The position numbers were made by a program, and so were the translations under genes. Below, one piece after another: positions 14,797-18,316 of a stretch of DNA of 18,316 bases. The notes beneath the pieces were generated by a model that saw nothing but the letters and a program-made list of their open reading frames with translations, was not told where the DNA came from and searched no databases. Position 1 is the stretch's first letter; each line of letters begins with the position of its first letter. The DNA lies in NCBI GenBank assembly GCA_000961805.1, contig LADV01000113.1, positions 1 to 18,316 on the forward strand, read 5' to 3'. Source of the stretch: Peptococcaceae bacterium BRH_c23 (GTDB taxonomy: Bacteria; Bacillota_B; Desulfitobacteriia; Desulfitobacteriales; Desulfitobacteriaceae).

Positions 14797-15921
14797 TTGA
14801 GTTACATTCATAGAATAAGAACTTTAGTATTATTTTTAGTTTCCTGCCTAGTAATTGCTCTGATAGTGATGCTACCGACAGGCATACTAGTCGGACAGGA
14901 AGGACCATTTGCTGGAATTAAAGAGAAAATGGCTAATATTTCTGAAACTGAACGAGAAAACCTTCAAAACCTGTTTGTCTTGGGACAACAGATTAATGAA
15001 ATGGAAAAAGAGGAAGAGAGGATTACTCGTATTATAGAAACAAAAAACCGGGAAATTGAGGGCTTGAGGGTAACAATTGCAGAGGAAGAGATCGCCTATA
15101 CTAAAAAAATGGAAGACCTAAAGCAGGTTCTCAAGAGTTATCAGAGGATGGGACCGGGGACTTACTTAGAAATAATTCTAGAGTCAGACAACTTGGCTAT
15201 GCTTCTCGGGAGAATAAATATTTTGAGGGACCTCACCCGCAACACGGGAAATCTTATGGAGTTGCTCGAACAGAGTAAAGCGCAGCAATTAAAGGAAAAA
15301 ACAAACCTAGCTGAAGAAATTAAATTGATGGCAGATAATCAAAAACAGTTACGAGAATCTCTGACTAAAAAACAGCAGTTAATAGTGGATCAGGAGAAAT
15401 ATTTAGCATCCTTGAAGGAACAAAGGGAGTATTATCAGGAAAATCTGACTAACTTGCAGCTGAACTGGGAAGAACTTAAAACTTCTGTCCCTGCAATTAT
15501 TAAGGAAGTCTCCAGTATTATCGATGGGGGAAACATTCCGCTGGATAAATTGAATATATCTTATGATTTTATAAGTATTAAAGGATCAATCGGTGAAGAA
15601 ACCCTCAATGAAATAAGTTCCGGGCAGCCCTTGCTCCCAAAGGTCGTGTTTCGCTTTTTTAAGAGCCATGTTGAAATCAACTTGCCTGAAGAAAATCTTG
15701 TTTTATCAGGGATCTTTGTTATTCAAGGAGCGCACACCTTGAAATTTCAGGTGAAAGAAGGTAGCTTCTATGGAATGCCACTGGATACCGGAGCAATAAA
15801 AGATTTGTTCTTAAAAGGTGACTTGGTGTTTAATCTTAAGCTACCACTGAGCAACTACACCATGAATTCTATCAAGACTACGGATGGATTTTTGGAATGG
15901 ACGATTATTCCAAACTACTGA
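14797..15921 (+). CDS. Membrane-anchored coiled-coil FtsEX partner, PcsB/EnvC-like, without a hydrolase domain
   Basis: A 374-residue protein. Residues 8-32 are one hydrophobic anchor or signal, and about 45-230 are long coiled coil. A turn in the middle (LKSYQRMGPGTYLEIILESDNLAMLLGRINILRDL, about 112-146) matches the conserved hinge of the EnvC/PcsB/CwlO coiled coils that dock on FtsX. Known partners end in an M23, CHAP or NlpC/P60 peptidase. This one ends in a beta-rich domain (about 250-374: ISIKGSIGEETL, LVLSGIFVIQGAHTLKFQVKEG) with no catalytic Cys/His set, perhaps like LmeA/DUF2993 lipid-binding domains. The start is uncertain: TTG 14797 sits directly behind GGGAGG (14791-14796), with an earlier GAGGT at 14782-14786. 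FtsE and FtsX genes follow at once. Confidence 0.7.
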   Translation: MSYIHRIRTLVLFLVSCLVIALIVMLPTGILVGQEGPFAGIKEKMANISETERENLQNLFVLGQQINEMEKEEERITRIIETKNREIEGLRVTIAEEEIAYTKKMEDLKQVLKSYQRMGPGTYLEIILESDNLAMLLGRINILRDLTRNTGNLMELLEQSKAQQLKEKTNLAEEIKLMADNQKQLRESLTKKQQLIVDQEKYLASLKEQREYYQENLTNLQLNWEELKTSVPAIIKEVSSIIDGGNIPLDKLNISYDFISIKGSIGEETLNEISSGQPLLPKVVFRFFKSHVEINLPEENLVLSGIFVIQGAHTLKFQVKEGSFYGMPLDTGAIKDLFLKGDLVFNLKLPLSNYTMNSIKTTDGFLEWTIIPNY

Positions 15922-15937
15922 GGAGGTAGCACAAAAA

Positions 15938-16606
15938 TTGATTGAAGCAAAAGGAGTTAGTTTGAGGTTTCCTAATGGGACAATGGCTCTAAAAGATATC
16001 GACCTACAAGTGGAACCAGGTGATATGGTCTATGTCACGGGGCCTAGTGGCTCTGGAAAAACCAGTCTCTTAAAGATATTTATGGGAATTGAGTATCCGA
16101 CAGTAGGTTCGCTAAAGGTGCTGGGACAGCCAATGACTAAAGGTCAGACAGCGGGGATCAGGCAGCTGAGAAAGATAATCGGACCCGTTTTCCAGGAATT
16201 TAAACTTATAGCAGGGAGAACTGTTATGGAAAATGTCATGCTGGGCATGCGTTTTCTAGATCTACCTCAAGTTCAGTTAAAGGATAATGCCAGTAATGCC
16301 TTGGTAAAAGTAGGGCTGGAACACAAGGCGCTTTCATTGGTGGAAAACCTATCATGGGGGGAGAGTCAGAGGGTTGCCATTGCCCGGGCAGTGGCTAGGA
16401 AGCCAGTATTAATCCTGGCGGACGAACCCACGGGTAATTTGGACAAGGACAATGCCCTAAATATCTTAGAGCTTTTAACGTCTTTCGTCGATGAAAAAAC
16501 AGCAGTAGTGATTACCACCCATGCAACCCATCTGATTAATGCAGAAAAAAATTCCAAGTATATCCGAATGGATAATGGAAGCTTGAGCTGGGAAAGGCTG
16601 GGATGA
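15938..16606 (+). CDS. FtsE-like ABC transporter ATPase
   Basis: A 222-residue ABC ATPase of FtsE length. It has Walker A GPSGSGKT (residues 35-42), Q-loop Gln86 (VFQEFKLIAGRTVMENV), Walker B LILADEPTGNLD (158-169) and switch His195 (TTHATHL). The signature reads LSWGESQR (138-145) where FtsE normally has LSGGEQQR, so Trp replaces the first Gly. The start is TTG 15938, giving the typical MIEAKGVSLRF opening, and AGGAGG (15921-15926) precedes it. An ATG at 15884 lies inside the coiled-coil gene and adds a non-family extension. It lies between the coiled-coil partner and FtsX and probably drives that complex. Confidence 0.87.
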   Translation: MIEAKGVSLRFPNGTMALKDIDLQVEPGDMVYVTGPSGSGKTSLLKIFMGIEYPTVGSLKVLGQPMTKGQTAGIRQLRKIIGPVFQEFKLIAGRTVMENVMLGMRFLDLPQVQLKDNASNALVKVGLEHKALSLVENLSWGESQRVAIARAVARKPVLILADEPTGNLDKDNALNILELLTSFVDEKTAVVITTHATHLINAEKNSKYIRMDNGSLSWERLG

Positions 16607-16613
16607 ACTTAGC

Positions 16614-17507
16614 ATGAAAACTGTTTTTTTGAATGCAGGTTATTTCCTGAAAGAAGTAAAAACGATGATCCGCTTGAACCTAATTTCCAATATTTTAACA
16701 GCTTTAAGTACAGGCCTTATTTTCTTTATTCTCGCCATGATAATTTCCGGCTGGTGGGTAAGCAGTCATGTTGTGAATGTTGTCCAGGGGGAGGCAGAAA
16801 TTAACGTTTATCTTGACGAAAGTGTTGTTAGTACTAACACGGATGTCATGCAACTGGTTGAAAGTATTAAAGGGTTAGAGGGCGCTCGCGCGGCGCGACT
16901 GGTTGATAAAGAGGAAGCTTACCGCAAGATGGTGGAAATTCTTGGCAAAGAAGCGAGTGTTTTAAAGAATTTTGAGGATAATCCATTTAGTTCTTTCATT
17001 GAGCTAAAAATTAATCTGGCAGAGATCGACCCGGTATTAGAAAGATTAAACCACATGGTGGGCGTTGAACACGTTAGGGACAACAGAGCAGTCTTGGATC
17101 GTCTGCGTAATATTGCCGGGTTATTAAAGCTTGTCGGGTTCCTAGTGGTAGTTGCTGTAGGTATATCTACCTTGGTTATTATATCTCATATTATTAGGCT
17201 GGAGATATCTAACAACAAGGAACAAATAAACACTCTAAGATTATTAGGCGCACCGGAAACCTTCATTGCATTCCCATTTTTGCTCGAGGGATTGTTATTA
17301 ACCCTTGGCGGAGGCATCTTGGCAGTGGCTCTGGCCGCGTTCTCGGTCTCATACCTTTATGCTCGGACGGCAGGCCCCCTTCCCTTCATCCCTCTTCCGC
17401 CTCAGGAAACACTTTTATCTGGCATAACCTTAGTGGTTATGTTGCTCAGCGCAGTCCTGGGGATTGTTGGCAGCTTCCTTGGGCTATCGTCAGTCAATGG
17501 AGAGTAA
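16614..17507 (+). CDS. FtsX-like membrane subunit
   Basis: A 297-residue permease-type protein with the FtsX layout: a cytoplasmic N-terminus, a first membrane helix (about residues 28-48), an extracytoplasmic domain (about 55-165, beginning GEAEINVYLDE and including VEHVRDN), then three helices (about 170-195, 215-245, 265-292). The extracytoplasmic loop is where FtsX usually binds its coiled-coil partner, here probably the protein at 14797-15921. The start is ATG 16614, 7 nt after the FtsE stop; its ribosome site is poor, so coupling to FtsE translation is likely. Canonical FtsEX activates cell-wall hydrolases at division or sporulation. Whether this is the main set or a second specialised set cannot be seen. 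Confidence 0.88.
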   Translation: MKTVFLNAGYFLKEVKTMIRLNLISNILTALSTGLIFFILAMIISGWWVSSHVVNVVQGEAEINVYLDESVVSTNTDVMQLVESIKGLEGARAARLVDKEEAYRKMVEILGKEASVLKNFEDNPFSSFIELKINLAEIDPVLERLNHMVGVEHVRDNRAVLDRLRNIAGLLKLVGFLVVVAVGISTLVIISHIIRLEISNNKEQINTLRLLGAPETFIAFPFLLEGLLLTLGGGILAVALAAFSVSYLYARTAGPLPFIPLPPQETLLSGITLVVMLLSAVLGIVGSFLGLSSVNGE

Positions 17508-17612
17508 GATAAAAAAATAATGGGAATAATTTCTAGTATATTATTAATAGATTTATGTATCAATAATATCGGAATTATGAGATAATTTATTTGTTAAACT
17601 AGACCATGCTTG

Positions 17613-17631
17613 AAAAAGGAGAAGTCCCTCC
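17613..17631. repeat. Conserved leader block, copy 2
   Basis: AAAAAGGAGAAGTCCC followed by TCC, matching 12755-12774 apart from one C. It lies in the equivalent leader of the paralogous gene. Confidence 0.45.
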
Positions 17632-17798
17632 TAAACAGATTATGATCCTTAACAAAGTTGTTTTGGATATAAATTTACTATTTATAATTTACTGCAAAAT
17701 AAAAATTGATGTTAAATTCTTTTTATTGTAAAAACAAAAAGTGTAATTAAGATAGTTAATTCAAATTTAACATATTTTTGGTTTTTATGTAAGTTTTG

Positions 17799-17804
17799 TA
17801 TAAT
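17799..17804 (+). promoter_or_regulatory. Candidate -10 box of the second symporter gene
   Basis: TATAAT at 17799-17804, with a poor TTTTTG at 17775-17780 as a possible -35 (18-bp spacer). The aligned hexamer in the first leader is TGTAAT. A TATACA (17823-17828) is an alternative shared by both copies. Confidence 0.4.
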
Positions 17805-17807
17805 CAA

Positions 17808-17819
17808 AAACGGCCGTTT
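17808..17819. promoter_or_regulatory. Palindromic operator candidate AAACGGCCGTTT, copy 2
   Basis: A perfect 12-bp palindrome at the place equivalent to 13067-13076. The flanks changed (three extra bases in total) while the palindrome was kept and even extended. Confidence 0.5.
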
Positions 17820-17866
17820 GGCTATACATGACTGCATATTAATAAAAAAATACGGGAGGTTGTTTA

Positions 17867-18316
17867 ATGGACTTATTAAATCTATCAGCCAGTCTGGACA
17901 ATTTTTTCTGGGGTAAAGTCATGATCTATTTATGCTTGGCAGCCGGTATTTATTTTTCAGTACTCATGAGATTTCCACAGGTGCGCTTAATTAAAGACAT
18001 GGTCAAAAATCTTTTTGCAACTAAAAGTTCAGACGAAGGCGTTTCATCGTTTCAGGGCTTCGCGATGGCTTTGGGCGGACGTGTTGGTACTGGTAACATT
18101 ACAGGTGTTGCAAGTGCTATATTCTTTGGTGGTCCTGGTGCTGTTTTCTGGATGTGGGCTATAGCTTTCCTGGGTGCAGGCTCAGCTTATATAGAAGCCG
18201 CGTTAGCTCAGGTTTGGAAACAAGAGATTCATGGTGAGTATCGCGGTGGTCCAGCGTACTATATCGAAAAAGGATTAGGTAGTAGGAGCCTAGGCATGGC
18301 CTTTGCAGTTCTTACC
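17867..18316 (+). CDS. AGCS-family sodium:amino-acid symporter, second copy (cut by window end)
   Basis: The first 150 residues of a second symporter, open to the window edge. By eye it differs from the first copy at 11 of 150 residues (near 5, 8, 12, 18, 35, 48, 51, 52, 56, 140 and 148). Motifs ALGGRVGTGNITGVA and GAGSAYIEAALAQ are unchanged. The start is ATG 17867 after GGGAGG (17854-17859). Many third-codon changes separate the copies, so the duplication is not very recent, or the genes came from close relatives. Whether the rest is intact cannot be seen. Confidence 0.9.
   Translation, partial: MDLLNLSASLDNFFWGKVMIYLCLAAGIYFSVLMRFPQVRLIKDMVKNLFATKSSDEGVSSFQGFAMALGGRVGTGNITGVASAIFFGGPGAVFWMWAIAFLGAGSAYIEAALAQVWKQEIHGEYRGGPAYYIEKGLGSRSLGMAFAVLT

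Larger units (their letters stand above)
17508..17866. other. AT-rich leader of the second AGCS symporter gene
   Basis: No gene is seen in 359 bp, and no clear terminator follows FtsX. It repeats elements of the first symporter's leader: the GGAGAAGTCCC block (17613-17631), a TTTATTGTAAAA tract, and a nearly identical terminal segment from about 17780. The last 59 bp (17820-17878) are identical to 13077-13135. Confidence 0.55.

Overview
The window looks like chromosomal DNA of a low-to-mid GC, anaerobic, probably spore-forming Firmicute; a Desulfosporosinus/Desulfitobacterium-like Peptococcaceae member is my best guess. The guess rests on strong AGGAGG-type ribosome sites, frequent TTG/GTG starts, U-tailed terminators and the protein families present. 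It is not a proven assignment. Every intact gene is on the + strand.

Layout. (1) Positions 1-233 hold a structured RNA whose last helix competes with a terminator-like hairpin. (2) Positions 421-5822 hold a catabolic locus: an FCD-type GntR regulator, a dihydropyrimidinase/hydantoinase-family amidohydrolase, a single-cysteine Asp/Glu racemase/arylmalonate decarboxylase-type enzyme, an ACS-type MFS permease and a fumarylacetoacetate-hydrolase-family enzyme. A perfect 13-bp hairpin splits the locus into two transcription units. Both units carry a GTCGACA-type motif upstream, which suggests one GntR regulon. (3) Positions 5967-6719 hold a VapD-family (Cas2-like) small protein with its own promoter and terminator, a possible 31-residue membrane peptide and a small zinc-ribbon protein. 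(4) Positions 7134-9755 are a graveyard: a truncated 7TMR-DISM sensor, a histidine kinase broken by an apparent one-base deletion, the C-terminal end of an isoprenylcysteine-methyltransferase-like membrane protein fused onto the kinase end, and an unidentified C-terminal fragment. (5) Positions 9784-12583 hold a clean polyamine operon with a near-consensus promoter and a terminator: carboxynorspermidine dehydrogenase, carboxynorspermidine decarboxylase and an unrecognised 86-residue protein. (6) Positions 12584-18316 hold two closely related AGCS sodium:amino-acid symporters, the second cut by the window edge. Their leader regions are duplicated too, and an FtsE/FtsX-like operon lies between them, led by a membrane-anchored coiled-coil protein.

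How the genes work together. The catabolic locus plausibly imports an organic anion or cyclic imide/ureide, opens the ring with the amidohydrolase, and processes the acid with the racemase/decarboxylase and FAH-type enzymes; the substrate is unknown. The polyamine operon converts aspartate semialdehyde plus a diamine into norspermidine or spermidine. The coiled-coil/FtsE/FtsX set resembles the FtsEX-PcsB/EnvC machinery that activates peptidoglycan hydrolases, but here the coiled-coil partner ends in a non-peptidase domain and the ATPase signature reads LSWGE rather than LSGGE/Q.

The most noteworthy points are the two-state RNA at the left edge, the shared operator-like motif, the variant FtsEX system, the VapD with Glu at the usual Asp7, and the duplicated AGCS genes with a conserved palindromic leader.
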